Origin: an uncultured Ectothiorhodospiraceae bacterium
GTDB taxonomy: Bacteria; Pseudomonadota; Gammaproteobacteria; XJ16; Halofilaceae
DNA length: 64,000 nt
NCBI GenBank assembly: GCA_913055615.1
Contig: CAJXKK010000008.1
Coordinates: 1 to 64,000 of the forward strand
Reading direction: 5' to 3'
Every line of letters starts with the position of its first letter. The stretch's first letter is position 1. The position numbers were made by a program, and so were the translations under genes. This document shows positions 24,720 to 33,732 of this stretch, in pieces. Below the pieces are notes generated by a model, which worked only from the letters and a program-made list of their open reading frames with translations, did not search any database and was not told the DNA's origin.

Positions 24720-26201
24720 CTACGGTTTCCACTGGCTCATGAAGTCGTTGACCGGCATGTCGTCGAGTTGGGCCGGGTCGGTGCAGATCTCTTCCAGGGC
24801 TTCGTACTGGTGCTGGTCTAAACGCGTGCGCGCGTTGCGGCGGAACTTGGTGAGCAGGGCGGGGATGCCCTCGTCGCGGCGGCGCGGGTGGCCGATGGGG
24901 TATTCGACCTCGATGCGATCGGTGGACGAGCCGTCTTTAAAGAACACCTGCACGGCGTTGGCGATGGAGCGTTTGTCCGGATCGAGGTAATCGCGGGTGT
25001 AGCGTTCGTCCTCGCTGATCTCCATGCGCTCGCGCAGGCGGTCGATCGCCGGATGATCGGCGTGGAAGTCGTCGGCGTAGTGTTCGGCGCGCAGGTCGCC
25101 CAGCAGGAGGGCGACGGCGGTCATGTACTGCAGGCAGTGGTCGCGGTCGGCCGGGTTCGCCAGTTCGCCGGTCTTGGAGATGATGCGGATCGCGGATTCG
25201 TGGGTGGTGATGGCGATGTGCTCGATATCGTCGATGCGGTCGCGCACCTCGTCGTGCAGCGTGACCGCCGCCTCGCACGCGGTCTGGGCGTGGAATTCGG
25301 CCGGGAACGAGAGCTTGAACAGGATGTTCTCCATGACGTAGCTGCCGTACTCGCGCGGCCGGCGGAAACGGCGCTCGCCTTCCGGTTTGATCGCCTGGTC
25401 GCGGTTGGTCTTGCTGAACAGCACGTCGTAGAAACCCCATTGCGGCGCCGACAGCGCGCCCGGGATCCCCGGCTCGCCCCGGAGCGCGATATCCGCCAGG
25501 CGCACGCCGCGCGCGGTGGCATCGCCCGCCGCCCAAGACTTGCGCGGGCCGGCGTTGGGCGCGTGGCGGTAGGTGCGCAGGGCCTGGCCGTCCACCCAGG
25601 CGTGGGAGATCGCGGACAGGAGCTGCTCGCGCGTGGCGCCCTGCATGTGCGCGACGACCGCCGTGGTCGCGACCTTCACCAGCACGACGTGATCCAGCCC
25701 GACGCGGTTGAAGCTGTTCTCCAGCGCCAGCACGCCCTGGATCTCGTGCGCCTTGATCATCGCCTCGAGTACCGCGCGCATGGTCGGTGGCGCGACGCCC
25801 TTGGCGACACTGCGCCGCGAGATGAAATCCGCCACGGCGAGGATGCCGCCGAGGTTGTCCGAGGGATGCCCCCACTCCGCGGCCAGCCAGGTATCGTTGT
25901 AATCCAGCCAGCGGATGATGCAGCCGATATCCCAGGCCGCCTTCTCCGGATCGAGTTCGAATTCCGTGCCCGGGACGCGCGCGCCGTGCTGGATCTCCAT
26001 CCCCGAAAACCGCGGCCCCAGATGCCGCGTGCACTCCGGATACCCCAGCGCAAGCAGACCGCAGCCGAGCGTATCCAGCAGACAGTGACGGGCCGTATCG
26101 AAGGCGAGGTCCGAGTCGATGCGGGTGTCGCGGACATAATCCGCGATCGCCTGGATCTCGTCGTCGTAATCGGGGCGGATGTTGGTCTCGGTTGTGCTCA
26201 T
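24720..26201 (-). CDS. prpD: 2-methylcitrate dehydratase
   Basis: A 493-residue MmgE/PrpD-family enzyme that dehydrates 2-methylcitrate to 2-methyl-cis-aconitate in propionate catabolism. Typical segments are present: the N-terminal [62 protein letters not shown] followed by KSWAAGDA, and the C-terminal domain with [11 protein letters not shown]. Length is normal. It is the last gene of gntR-prpB-prpC-prpD but is separated from prpC by 332 bases of inverted repeats, so it may be expressed less than the others. No acnD or prpF is present, consistent with use of PrpD. Confidence 0.92.
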   Translation of the reverse strand: MSTTETNIRPDYDDEIQAIADYVRDTRIDSDLAFDTARHCLLDTLGCGLLALGYPECTRHLGPRFSGMEIQHGARVPGTEFELDPEKAAWDIGCIIRWLDYNDTWLAAEWGHPSDNLGGILAVADFISRRSVAKGVAPPTMRAVLEAMIKAHEIQGVLALENSFNRVGLDHVVLVKVATTAVVAHMQGATREQLLSAISHAWVDGQALRTYRHAPNAGPRKSWAAGDATARGVRLADIALRGEPGIPGALSAPQWGFYDVLFSKTNRDQAIKPEGERRFRRPREYGSYVMENILFKLSFPAEFHAQTACEAAVTLHDEVRDRIDDIEHIAITTHESAIRIISKTGELANPADRDHCLQYMTAVALLLGDLRAEHYADDFHADHPAIDRLRERMEISEDERYTRDYLDPDKRSIANAVQVFFKDGSSTDRIEVEYPIGHPRRRDEGIPALLTKFRRNARTRLDQHQYEALEEICTDPAQLDDMPVNDFMSQWKP

Positions 26202-26237
26202 GGGGATTTTCCGGAGTCAGGGGGAGTGGAATCAGAA

Positions 26238-26528
26238 ATCAGGAACCACGAATGGACACGAATGGACACGAATGTTTCCCGGGTATTGGTGGCGCTCCTG
26301 GGAGCTACCGCTGAGATGTCGTGGGAAATTGAAGTGCACTTTAGAACCACAGATGAACACAGATGGACACAGATAAAGTCAAAATCGCAAATCCGCCTTT
26401 ATCTGTGTTCATCTGTGTCTATCTGTGGTTCCTGAATGTAACGATCTCCGATACTCATTCCGGTATCAGTGAAGCTCCCGGAAGATCCGCAAACCCCAAT
26501 CCCATTCGTGTTCATTCGTGGTTCTAAA
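26238..26528. repeat. Nested inverted repeats between prpC and prpD
   Basis: An outer pair, GAACCACGAATGGACACGAA (about 26236-26275) and CATTCGTGTTCATTCGTGGTTC (about 26503-26524), encloses an inner pair GAACCACAGATGAACACAGA (about 26343-26376) and TTTATCTGTGTTCATCTGTG... (about 26398-26433). The two families are relatives (CACGAATG versus CACAGATG). The whole can fold into a large double hairpin in mRNA inside the operon. No gene lies here. Confidence 0.8.
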
Positions 26529-26533
26529 AAAGA

Positions 26534-27658
26534 TCAGCGCTCGTCGATAGCCGGCACAGGTCGCAGTTCCTCGCCGGTGTATTCGGCGGAGGGGCGGATG
26601 ATGCGGTTGTCGGCGCGTTGTTCGAAGACGTGGGCGGCCCAGCCGGTGTGGCGGCTCATGACGAAGATGGGTGTGAACAGCTTCGTCGGGATGCCCATGA
26701 AGCGGTACGCCGAGGCGTGGAAGAAGTCGGCGTTGCAGAAGAGTTTTTTCTCACGCCACATGACTCCCTCGCAGCGCTCCGATACGGGGTAGAGCGTCTC
26801 GTCGCCGACCGTTTCGGCCAGGCGTTTCGACCAGCCCTTGATGATGGCGTTGCGCGGGTCGGATTCGCGGTAGACGGCGTGGCCGAAGCCCATGATCTTC
26901 TCTTTGCGTTCGAGCTTGCCGAGGATCTCGCGCTCGGCCTCCTCCGGCGATCGCCACTGCTCGATCATCGCCATGGCGTGTTCGTTGGCGCCGCCGTGCA
27001 ACGGGCCGCGCAGGGAGCCGATGGCGCCGGTGATGCAGCTGTGCATGTCCGACAGGGTCGAGGCGCACACGCGGGCGGTGAAGGTCGAGGCGTTGAATTC
27101 GTGCTCGGCGTAGAGGATCAGCGATACGTGCATTGCCTGCTCGTGGACCGGGTCCGGCTGCTCACCGTGGAGCATGCGCAGGAAGTGGCCGCCGATCGAG
27201 TCGGCCTCGACGTCGGTGTCGATGCGCACGCCGTCGTGGCTGTAGCGGTACCAGTAACAGACGATCGCCGGTAGCAGCGCGAGGATGCGGTCGGCCACCT
27301 CGTCCTGCTCGCTGAAGTCCTGTTCGGTCTCGAGCGTGCCCAGCATCGACACGCCGGTGCGCATCACGTCCATGGGGTGCGCGCTGGCGGGGATGCGCTC
27401 CAGCGCCTCGGCCAGCGGCGCCGGCAGTTCGCGGCGCTCGCGCAGGCGCTGTTTGTAGGCGTCCAGTTCCCGGCGGTTCGGCAGATGGCCCTTGAGCAGC
27501 AGGTGCGCGACCTCTTCGAAGATGCACTGCTCGGCCAGTTCCTTGACGTCGTAGCCGCGGTAGGTCAGGCCGGAGCCCTCGATGCCGACCGTGGAGAGCG
27601 CGGTCCGGCCGGCGACCTGGCCGCGCAGGCCGGCGCTCGCGTTGGCTTGTTTGTTCAT
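26534..27658 (-). CDS. prpC: 2-methylcitrate synthase
   Basis: A 374-residue citrate-synthase-fold enzyme that joins propionyl-CoA and oxaloacetate. Landmarks include [20 protein letters not shown], the first catalytic-His region [29 protein letters not shown] with the second His, and [10 protein letters not shown]. The short length and N-terminal [11 protein letters not shown] are typical of PrpC rather than GltA. It overlaps prpB by 4 bases (ATGA type), so the two are coupled. Confidence 0.95.
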   Translation of the reverse strand: MNKQANASAGLRGQVAGRTALSTVGIEGSGLTYRGYDVKELAEQCIFEEVAHLLLKGHLPNRRELDAYKQRLRERRELPAPLAEALERIPASAHPMDVMRTGVSMLGTLETEQDFSEQDEVADRILALLPAIVCYWYRYSHDGVRIDTDVEADSIGGHFLRMLHGEQPDPVHEQAMHVSLILYAEHEFNASTFTARVCASTLSDMHSCITGAIGSLRGPLHGGANEHAMAMIEQWRSPEEAEREILGKLERKEKIMGFGHAVYRESDPRNAIIKGWSKRLAETVGDETLYPVSERCEGVMWREKKLFCNADFFHASAYRFMGIPTKLFTPIFVMSRHTGWAAHVFEQRADNRIIRPSAEYTGEELRPVPAIDER

Positions 27659-28566
27659 TGGTTCTTCTCCCTCTTGTTGCCGCGGCCCTGGCCGCGCGCG
27701 AACAGTTCGTCGAGTTTGTGTTCGTAGGCGTGGTAGTCGAGGTAGTCGTAGAGTTCTTCGCGCGTCTGCATCAGATCGACCACCTCGTTCTGGCTGTCGT
27801 TCTCCAGCAGGCTGAAGTACACCGCCTCGGCGGCGCGGTTCATCGCGCGGAACGCGGACAGCGGGTAGAGCACCATGTCGACGCCCCAGGCGGCGAGGTC
27901 GCTGCGATTGTGCAGCGGCGTGCGACCGAACTCGGTCATGTTCGCCAGCAGCGGCACGTCGCCGAGCGCCTTGCGGAACGCGCGGTAGTCATCTTCCTCG
28001 GCGACCGCCTCGGCGAAGATGCCGTCGGCACCGGCCTCTACATAGGCGCAGGCGCGGTCGATGGCGGCATTGCGGCCTTCGCGGGCGAAGGCATCGGTGC
28101 GGGCCATGATGAAGAACTCGGGGTCGGTGCGGGCATCGACCGCGGCCTTGATGCGGTCGACCATCTCGCCGGTGTTCACGCAGGCCTTGTTGGGCCGGTG
28201 GCCGCAGCGTTTCTGCGCGACCTGGTCCTCGATGTGCACGGCCGCCGCTTCGGCGCGGATCATTCCGCGGATGGTGCGGGCGATGCCGAGCGCGTCGCCC
28301 CAGCCGGTGTCGATGTCGACCAGCAGCGGCAGCGACGAGGCGTCGGTGATGCGGCGGACGTCTTCCAGCACGTCGTTGCGGTCGGTCAGCCCGAGATCGG
28401 GCAGGCCGAAGGAAGCGTTGGCGACGCCGCCGCCGGAGAGGTAGATCGCGCGGTGGCCGAGGCGCTCGGCCATGACCGCGCAGTAGGCGTTGATCGTACC
28501 GACGATCGGCAGCGGCTCGTGCGCCGCGAGCTCGCTGCGGAAGCGCCCGCCTGGTGATGTACTCAT
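27655..28566 (-). CDS. prpB: 2-methylisocitrate lyase
   Basis: A 303-residue member of the isocitrate lyase/PEP mutase family, cleaving 2-methylisocitrate to pyruvate and succinate. The catalytic cysteine is Cys121 in KRCGH. The metal-binding DIDTGWGD and substrate segment [19 protein letters not shown] are conserved. The gene overlaps both the upstream regulator and the downstream prpC by 4 bases. Confidence 0.95.
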   Translation of the reverse strand: MSTSPGGRFRSELAAHEPLPIVGTINAYCAVMAERLGHRAIYLSGGGVANASFGLPDLGLTDRNDVLEDVRRITDASSLPLLVDIDTGWGDALGIARTIRGMIRAEAAAVHIEDQVAQKRCGHRPNKACVNTGEMVDRIKAAVDARTDPEFFIMARTDAFAREGRNAAIDRACAYVEAGADGIFAEAVAEEDDYRAFRKALGDVPLLANMTEFGRTPLHNRSDLAAWGVDMVLYPLSAFRAMNRAAEAVYFSLLENDSQNEVVDLMQTREELYDYLDYHAYEHKLDELFARGQGRGNKREKNQ

Positions 28567-29246
28567 GAGGTCTCCTCGGCCGGCGATTCGGTCGCGGCCA
28601 TGCGTTGTTCGATGTTCTTCAGCGATGCGCGGATGTGGCGGCGCATCAGCATCTCGGCCATCTCCGGGTCGCGGTCGGCGATGGCGTCGACGATCTGCTG
28701 GTGCTCGTTCCAGGCCGGGCGCGCGCGCGGGCCGACCATGCCGAACTGGCGCCGGTACAGCCGCAGCTTGTCGTAGAGCTGGCCGTCGAGCTGGCGCTCC
28801 AGCATGGCGTTGCCGCTGCCGGCGGCGAGGCGCGAGTGGAAGTCGAGGTCATGTTCGCCCTGAATATAGGCGGTGCCCTCGCGCAGCGCGGCGCTGTTCT
28901 CATGGTCGGACAGCAGCGCGCGGATGCCCTCGATGGCGCGGTCGCTCATCGTCTGCGCCGCCAGGCGGCAGACCATCCCCTCCAGGCACTCGCGCAGCTC
29001 GTACAGGTTGCGCAGTTCCCCGCGCGACGGGATGCATACCCGGGCGCCGGCGTTGTGTCGGCGCACGACCAGGCCGCGGTTGACCAGCCCGGTGATCGCC
29101 TCGCGCACGGTGCTGCGCGCGACGCCGTGGCGGCGGGCGAGTTCGAGTTCGGGCAGGTGGGCGCCCGCCGGCAGCCCGCCGTCGATGATGGACTCGCGCA
29201 GGTTGGCAAGGAGGGCGGTCGCGGTCGTCGGTGTGCTCAGGTCCAT
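28563..29246 (-). CDS. GntR/FadR-type regulator of the prp operon
   Basis: A 227-residue regulator with an N-terminal winged helix-turn-helix ([20 protein letters not shown], about residues 33-52) and a C-terminal all-helical FCD ligand domain. It is the first gene of the prp operon and overlaps prpB by 4 bases. Two copies of the putative operator GATTGTCNGNCAATC lie just upstream of its start, and a third before prpE, so it probably controls both units and itself. The effector is expected to be a methylcitrate-cycle intermediate, by inference only. Confidence 0.85.
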   Translation of the reverse strand: MDLSTPTTATALLANLRESIIDGGLPAGAHLPELELARRHGVARSTVREAITGLVNRGLVVRRHNAGARVCIPSRGELRNLYELRECLEGMVCRLAAQTMSDRAIEGIRALLSDHENSAALREGTAYIQGEHDLDFHSRLAAGSGNAMLERQLDGQLYDKLRLYRRQFGMVGPRARPAWNEHQQIVDAIADRDPEMAEMLMRRHIRASLKNIEQRMAATESPAEETS

Positions 29247-29253
29247 GGGTCTC

Positions 29254-29268
29254 GATTGTCAGACAGTA
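29254..29268. promoter_or_regulatory. Putative prp GntR operator, copy 1
   Basis: GATTGTCAGACAGTA: the left half GATTGTC is perfect and the right half is partly degenerate compared with copies at 29317 and 36964. It lies 8 bases before the gntR start, well placed for repression. Confidence 0.45.
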
Positions 29269-29316
29269 AAGCGTGAAAGCTCGTACAGATGGTCTCTCAT
29301 GTCAAGAGTCTGTGCG

Positions 29317-29331
29317 GATTGTCGAACAATC
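29317..29331. promoter_or_regulatory. Putative prp GntR operator, copy 2
   Basis: GATTGTCGAACAATC is a palindrome with a three-base centre (GATTGT-CGA-ACAATC). It lies in the divergent region between gntR-prp and the MBL-fold gene and could control both directions. Confidence 0.6.
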
Positions 29332-29389
29332 TTGCACCGAGCGCCATGGGCGGTTATCAATGGCCGCTGGGTCGACACCGGAGCCGAAC

Positions 29390-30358
29390 ATGACGCAGCC
29401 GAACGCAGATGAACGCCTGGATCCGATCGCCGACGGGATCTGGCGCTTCGATACCCGCTACACCCGGCCGCGCCACACGGGCTGCACGATCGTGGTCGAC
29501 AGCGGCCGCGCGGCGATTTTCGATACCGGCGTTCCCGGCAACGTCGATGCGCTGGTCGCTGCGGTCGGGTCGCTCGGTATTCCGGCGGACGCGGTGGACT
29601 GGGTGATCGTCAGCCATGCCCACCTCGATCATATGGCCGGCGTCGGCCCACTGATGCAGCGCCTGCCCACCGCGCGGGTGGCGGCGCATCCGTCCGCCGC
29701 GCCGCACGTGATCGATCCGGAGAAGCTCGAGAAGGGCTCGCGGACGGTCTTCGGTGGCGATTTCGTCGATCAGTACTACGCCGGCGTCGAGCCGGTGGCG
29801 ACCGAGCGTGTGGTCGAAACGGATGATGGCGACGTACTCACGATCGGCAAGCGCGAGTTGCAGACCGTTTACGCGCCGGGTCACGCCTGGCACCAGCAGG
29901 CGATCTGGGATGCGCGCACCCGGACCGTACTGGCGGGCGATGCGTTCGGCGTGTCCTATCCAGAGCTGGTGGGGGACGACGGGCCGTTCGTCATCCTGCC
30001 GACGGCGCCGCCGCAGCTGGCGCCGGAGGCGATGCACGAGACCATGGACCGCATCGTGGGCCTCGAACCCGCGCGCGTGGTGCCGGCGCACTTTACGGTG
30101 ATCGAGCAGCCACGTGCGGTCGCCGGCGAACTCCACCGCATCATGGATGAGTGGCTGGATATCGCGCTCGAGGCCTCCTCGGCCGAGGATCTGCTGGAAC
30201 GACTCAATGCCGCCTGCTCGGCTGACCTCGAACGCCGCGGCCGCGGCGACGAGGCCGCGACCATGCGCGAGCTGTATCACCTGGATATCGCGGTCAACGC
30301 CCAGGGCCTGTGGCATTGGCGCCGCCGCCGCGAAGAACGCGCGCAGAAGTCCAGGTAG
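29390..30358 (+). CDS. Metallo-beta-lactamase-fold hydrolase
   Basis: A 322-residue MBL-fold protein. The zinc motif is VSHAHLDHMAGVGP near residue 80, followed by a His in PGHAWHQQAIW, the metal-bridging Asp in LAGDAFGVSYPEL, and a final His in VPAHFTVIEQ. The C-terminal 70 residues are helical, as in members that hydrolyse thioesters or lactones. The ATG at 29390 is preferred; upstream codons run through the operator region. It is transcribed divergently from gntR-prpBCD with a shared putative operator, so a role in acyl-CoA or organic-acid metabolism is likely. The substrate is unknown. Confidence 0.8.
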   Translation: MTQPNADERLDPIADGIWRFDTRYTRPRHTGCTIVVDSGRAAIFDTGVPGNVDALVAAVGSLGIPADAVDWVIVSHAHLDHMAGVGPLMQRLPTARVAAHPSAAPHVIDPEKLEKGSRTVFGGDFVDQYYAGVEPVATERVVETDDGDVLTIGKRELQTVYAPGHAWHQQAIWDARTRTVLAGDAFGVSYPELVGDDGPFVILPTAPPQLAPEAMHETMDRIVGLEPARVVPAHFTVIEQPRAVAGELHRIMDEWLDIALEASSAEDLLERLNAACSADLERRGRGDEAATMRELYHLDIAVNAQGLWHWRRRREERAQKSR

Positions 30359-30570
30359 GCCGGCCTGTCCGCAGCGAAGCGGAGGAAATGCCGGCAGACG
30401 GCGCCTCCCTCGCCGCGCACGTGCTCGATTCCGACACGCGTGCCGGCATTGCCCGGCGCGCCAACCGACGTGCTCATCGCCCGCCGCGTCACGCGCCGGA
30501 CAAGACCGGCCTACGTCCCATGGTGATGCCGCGATGCGCGCGTTCGCCTTCGGCGAAAACGCGCCTATGG
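30356..30570. repeat. REP-3 copies and a GGCGAAAACGCGCC hairpin
   Basis: GTAGGCCGGCCTGTCCGCAG at 30356 and an inverted AAGACCGGCCTACG near 30501-30515 bracket the region. At about 30537-30570 GCGCGTTCGCCTTCGGCGAA continues into AACGCGCCTA, a hairpin that recurs inverted at 39061-39098. No gene is seen between 30359 and 30824. Confidence 0.7.
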
Positions 30571-30758
30571 GCTGGGGTGCGACATGCGACGTAGCCGCGT
30601 CTTTGACCGGGCCACCGCACCGGTCGAATGCGCACAGCCCGCCCCGAATCGCCCGATTCCGCCCGCACCGCAAACCGCGCGTGCTCGCCTCCAGTGGAAC
30701 CGTGAACCCGTGTGCTGCATCCGTTCGGGTTGCGCGGAGCATTTGGTTTCGGTACAAC

Positions 30759-30778
30759 GCATTCTGTATACAGAATGC
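30759..30778. promoter_or_regulatory. Perfect 20-bp palindrome, putative operator of the hcm-locus GntR regulator
   Basis: GCATTCTGTATACAGAATGC reads identically on both strands and lies 47 bases before the regulator start. GntR/FCD proteins often bind short symmetric sites of this kind around TGTATACA. It is the strongest palindrome of the neighbourhood. Confidence 0.65.
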
Positions 30779-30824
30779 AAAACGGGTTCATCACGGACTC
30801 GTTGCATGGAGAGCGACGGAGACA

Positions 30825-31514
30825 ATGGACGCAATCGGACATCAAAAAGCGCTGCCGGATCTGGTCCACGAGCGGATCGTGGAGGGTATCTGCAACGGCT
30901 CGCTGGCGCCGGGCGAGCGCCTCACGCAGGACGGTCTGGCGCGCCAGCTCGACGTCTCGCGGCTGCCGGTGGGGCAGGCGCTCAAGCGCCTCGAAGCGGA
31001 AGGCTTCGTGCAGCCGGCCGGGCGGCGCGGGGTCAAGGTGGCGCCGCTGGAGGAGCGCTTCGTGCGCGAACTCTACGAGTTCCGCATGGGGATCGACCAG
31101 GTCAGCGCCGGTCTGGCCGCACGCCGTGCTGGCCCCGATCTGCGCCAACGCGGCGAGGCCATACTCGAGCGCGGCCGCTGCGCCTCCGGGGACGGCGATA
31201 TTCCCGAACTCATCGCCGCCGATATGGCCTTCCACCAGCTGATCTACGAGGCCGCCGGCAACGGCATGATCCTCGAGACGATGGCCTCGCACTGGAACCA
31301 CACCCGGCGCGTGATGCAGACGATCCTCAGCGATGACCGCCACAAAGAGCAGGTCTGGCATGACCATGCCGCGATCCTCGACGCGGTCTGCGCCGGTGAC
31401 GTGACGACGGCTGAGCGCGCGGCGCGCGATCACGCCGAACGCGCGTCGGAATGGTTCGAAAACGAGATGGCCCGCGCGGATTCGCACGCACGGGTCGGGA
31501 CTGCACAGGGGTAA
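30825..31514 (+). CDS. GntR/FCD-type regulator of the B12-mutase locus
   Basis: A 229-residue regulator. The winged helix is at about residues 12-75 (VHERIVEGICNGSLAPGERL then LARQLDVSRLPVGQALKRLE) and the FCD domain follows, with metal-type residues in DMAFHQLIYEAAGN and HAAILDAV. The ATG at 30825 follows a GGAGAC and starts MDAIGHQKALPDLV. It ends 6 bases before the small mutase subunit gene, indicating one transcript. The palindrome at 30759-30778 probably mediates autoregulation. Confidence 0.85.
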   Translation: MDAIGHQKALPDLVHERIVEGICNGSLAPGERLTQDGLARQLDVSRLPVGQALKRLEAEGFVQPAGRRGVKVAPLEERFVRELYEFRMGIDQVSAGLAARRAGPDLRQRGEAILERGRCASGDGDIPELIAADMAFHQLIYEAAGNGMILETMASHWNHTRRVMQTILSDDRHKEQVWHDHAAILDAVCAGDVTTAERAARDHAERASEWFENEMARADSHARVGTAQG

Positions 31515-31520
31515 TCAGCG

Positions 31521-31961
31521 ATGGCGGAGAATGCAGCGAAATCGGCGCAGGGCGCCGGCGAGAATATCCGGGTCCTGCTGGCGAAGGTGGGCCTGGACGG
31601 CCACGACCGCGGCGTAAAAGTCGTCGCGCGCGCCCTGCGCGACGCGGGCATGGACGTCGTCTACTCGGGCCTGCACCGCACGCCCGAGGAAGTGGTCGCC
31701 GCCGCCGTGCAGGAGGACGTCGACGTGCTCGGTGTTTCGATCCTCTCGGGTGCGCACATGACGGTGTTCCCGCGCGTGATGAAGGCGCTCGACGAACACG
31801 ACGCCGAGGACATCATCGTCGCCGGCGGTGGCGTCATCCCGGACGACGACGTCGCCAGGCTCACGGAGATGGGCGTGCAGAAGATCCTGCTGCAGGACAC
31901 GCCGCCCGATGAGATCGTCAACGCGTTCCGCCAGCTCGTCGCCGAGCGTGGGCCGCGGTGA
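31521..31961 (+). CDS. hcmB: Cobalamin-binding small subunit of an acyl-CoA mutase (HcmB-like)
   Basis: A 146-residue B12-binding domain. DGHDRG at residues 26-31 provides His28, the expected axial cobalt ligand. Further B12 loops are LGVSILSGAH and VAGGGVIPDDD. Length agrees with separately encoded small subunits of 2-hydroxyisobutyryl-CoA and archaeal-type methylmalonyl-CoA mutases, not with fused MutB. Its large subunit is encoded 2.7 kb downstream, with a ligase and a G-protein chaperone between. The Hcm naming depends on the large-subunit residues described at 34696-36396. Confidence 0.75.
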   Translation: MAENAAKSAQGAGENIRVLLAKVGLDGHDRGVKVVARALRDAGMDVVYSGLHRTPEEVVAAAVQEDVDVLGVSILSGAHMTVFPRVMKALDEHDAEDIIVAGGGVIPDDDVARLTEMGVQKILLQDTPPDEIVNAFRQLVAERGPR

Positions 31962-32307
31962 ATCCCGATGCCGGTGCGATTGCCTTGTGTCTTTCGTGAA
32001 TGGGGGACCGTGCATGGGGTTCTCGCAGAGGCGCGAAGAACGCAAAGGGACGCAAAGCGACTGCAATCAAAGCGGAGGTCTTGTAGGAGCGAGCTTGCTC
32101 GCGAACCGACGTCCGGTGTCCGAGGGGGTCGGATTGGCGAGCATTGTCTGGAGGTGGCGGAGAAGTAGACGGTAATACCAGTGGACAGCGGTTCGCGAGC
32201 AAGCTCGCTCCTACAGACAATCCTTGGCTCGCTTTGCGCCTTGGCGAGAAACCGAATTCCGACTGCGTAAAACAACACCCGTGGGCCATGCCCGACGTGG
32301 AGTGTGA
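31962..32307. repeat. Repeat-filled gap inside the mutase operon (REP-2 pair and REP-4)
   Basis: REP-4 TTCTCGCAGAGGCGCGAAGA begins near 32020. A REP-2 unit at 32083-32104 is paired with its inverse at 32193-32214. A second REP-4 part, GCGCCTTGGCGAGAAACC, is near 32238. No gene is seen; an internal promoter for the ligase may lie in the last 50 bases. Confidence 0.8.
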
Positions 32308-33732
32308 ATGATGGAAGAGTGGCAGTTTCCACCGAATTACGACGAAGGGTATTTCCCGGATCCGTCCAGCCGTTACTGGTTCCCCGAGCGCGAGACCATG
32401 GATCCGGCCGCGCGTGAAGCGAAGATCCTCGGGCGCCTGCAGGAGGTCATGAACTACGCCTGGCAGAATTCCGCCTTCTACCGGCGCAAGTGGGAGGAGG
32501 CCGGCGTCCATCCCGATCACATCCAGTCGCTGGAAGACTTCGAGGATCGGGTGCCGGTCATCACCAAACAGGACCTGCGCGATTCGCAGGCCGGGGCGCC
32601 GCCGTTCGGCGATTACCTGTGCATCCCCGAGGACGAGATCCATCACATCCACGGGACTTCGGGCACGACCGGTCGGCCGACGGTTTTCGGCATCGGCCGC
32701 CGCGACTGGAACACGATCGCGAACAACCAGGCCCGCGTGATGTGGGGCATGGGGTTGCGGCCCGGCGACATGGTCTTCATCGCCTCGGTCTTCAGTCTCT
32801 ACATGGGTTCCTGGGGTACGCTCACGGGCGCCGAGCGCCTCGGCTGCAAGTGCTTCCCGTTCGGTGCCGGTGCGCCCGGCATGACGCAGCGCGCCGTGAC
32901 CTGGCTGAAGATGATGCAACCGGCCGGTTTCTACGCGACGCCGTCCTATGCGCTGCGCCTCGCCGAGGTCGCCGAGGAAGAGGGCGTCGATCCGCGCGAG
33001 TTCGGTCTGAAGGTGATGTTCTTCTCCGGCGAGCCGGGTGCGTCGATCCCCGGCATCCGCGACCGCATCGCCAGGATCTTCGGCGCCCGCGTCGTCGACT
33101 CCGGCACTATGGCCGAGATCACGCCATGGATGAACGGCGCCGGCAGCTCCGAGACCGGCGGCATGTTGCTGTGGCAGGACATGGTCTACGGCGAGGTCTG
33201 CGATCCGCACACGAACCGCCGCGTCCCCTGGGGCGAGCAGGGGACGCCGGTCTACACCAACCTTGAGCGCACCTCGCAGCCGATGATCCGGCTGCAGTCG
33301 GGCGACCTGACCCACTGGGTCATGGAAGACAACCCCTGCGGGCGCACCTATCCGCGCCTGCCGCGTGGCATCTACGGCCGCATCGACGACATGTTCCAGA
33401 TCCGCGGCGAGAACGTGTACCCGAGCGAGATCCACGCCACGCTCAACGAGATGGAAGGCTACGGCGGCGAGCACCGCATCGTGATCACCCGCGAGGGCAG
33501 CATGGACGAACTGCTGATCCGCCTTGAGCCGTCGAAGGGGCTTGAGGCGTACGGTGCCGATGCGGTGAAGGAATTCCGTGATAAGGCCAAGCACGATCTC
33601 GAGCGCATGCTCGGTTTCCGCGTCGGCATCGAGATGGTCGCGGCGGACACGTTCCCGCGCACCGACTTCAAGGCCAAACGCGTGATCGAGGACCGCGACC
33701 TCTACAGCAGCCTGCGCCAGGAGGCGGAGTGA
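32308..33732 (+). CDS. PaaK-like acyl-CoA ligase, probable 2-hydroxyisobutyryl-CoA ligase
   Basis: A 474-residue AMP-forming ligase of the phenylacetate-CoA ligase type. The P-loop is HGTSGTTGRPTVFG near residue 115, the adenylate region is SGEPGASIPGIRDRI and DSGTMAEITPW, and the hinge is YGRIDDMFQIRGENVYPSEI near 355. It converts a carboxylic acid, ATP and CoA to the acyl-CoA. In known 2-hydroxyisobutyrate degraders a ligase of this family is encoded beside hcmA and a MeaB-like chaperone, exactly the order here. Substrate assignment is therefore from context. ATGATG at the start allows either 32308 or 32311. Its stop overlaps the next gene by 4 bases. Confidence 0.75.
   Translation: MMEEWQFPPNYDEGYFPDPSSRYWFPERETMDPAAREAKILGRLQEVMNYAWQNSAFYRRKWEEAGVHPDHIQSLEDFEDRVPVITKQDLRDSQAGAPPFGDYLCIPEDEIHHIHGTSGTTGRPTVFGIGRRDWNTIANNQARVMWGMGLRPGDMVFIASVFSLYMGSWGTLTGAERLGCKCFPFGAGAPGMTQRAVTWLKMMQPAGFYATPSYALRLAEVAEEEGVDPREFGLKVMFFSGEPGASIPGIRDRIARIFGARVVDSGTMAEITPWMNGAGSSETGGMLLWQDMVYGEVCDPHTNRRVPWGEQGTPVYTNLERTSQPMIRLQSGDLTHWVMEDNPCGRTYPRLPRGIYGRIDDMFQIRGENVYPSEIHATLNEMEGYGGEHRIVITREGSMDELLIRLEPSKGLEAYGADAVKEFRDKAKHDLERMLGFRVGIEMVAADTFPRTDFKAKRVIEDRDLYSSLRQEAE

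Noticed and set aside
24888-26435. Plus-strand open frame (515 codons) opposite prpD
   Set aside because: Shadow of prpD that runs on into the repeat region.
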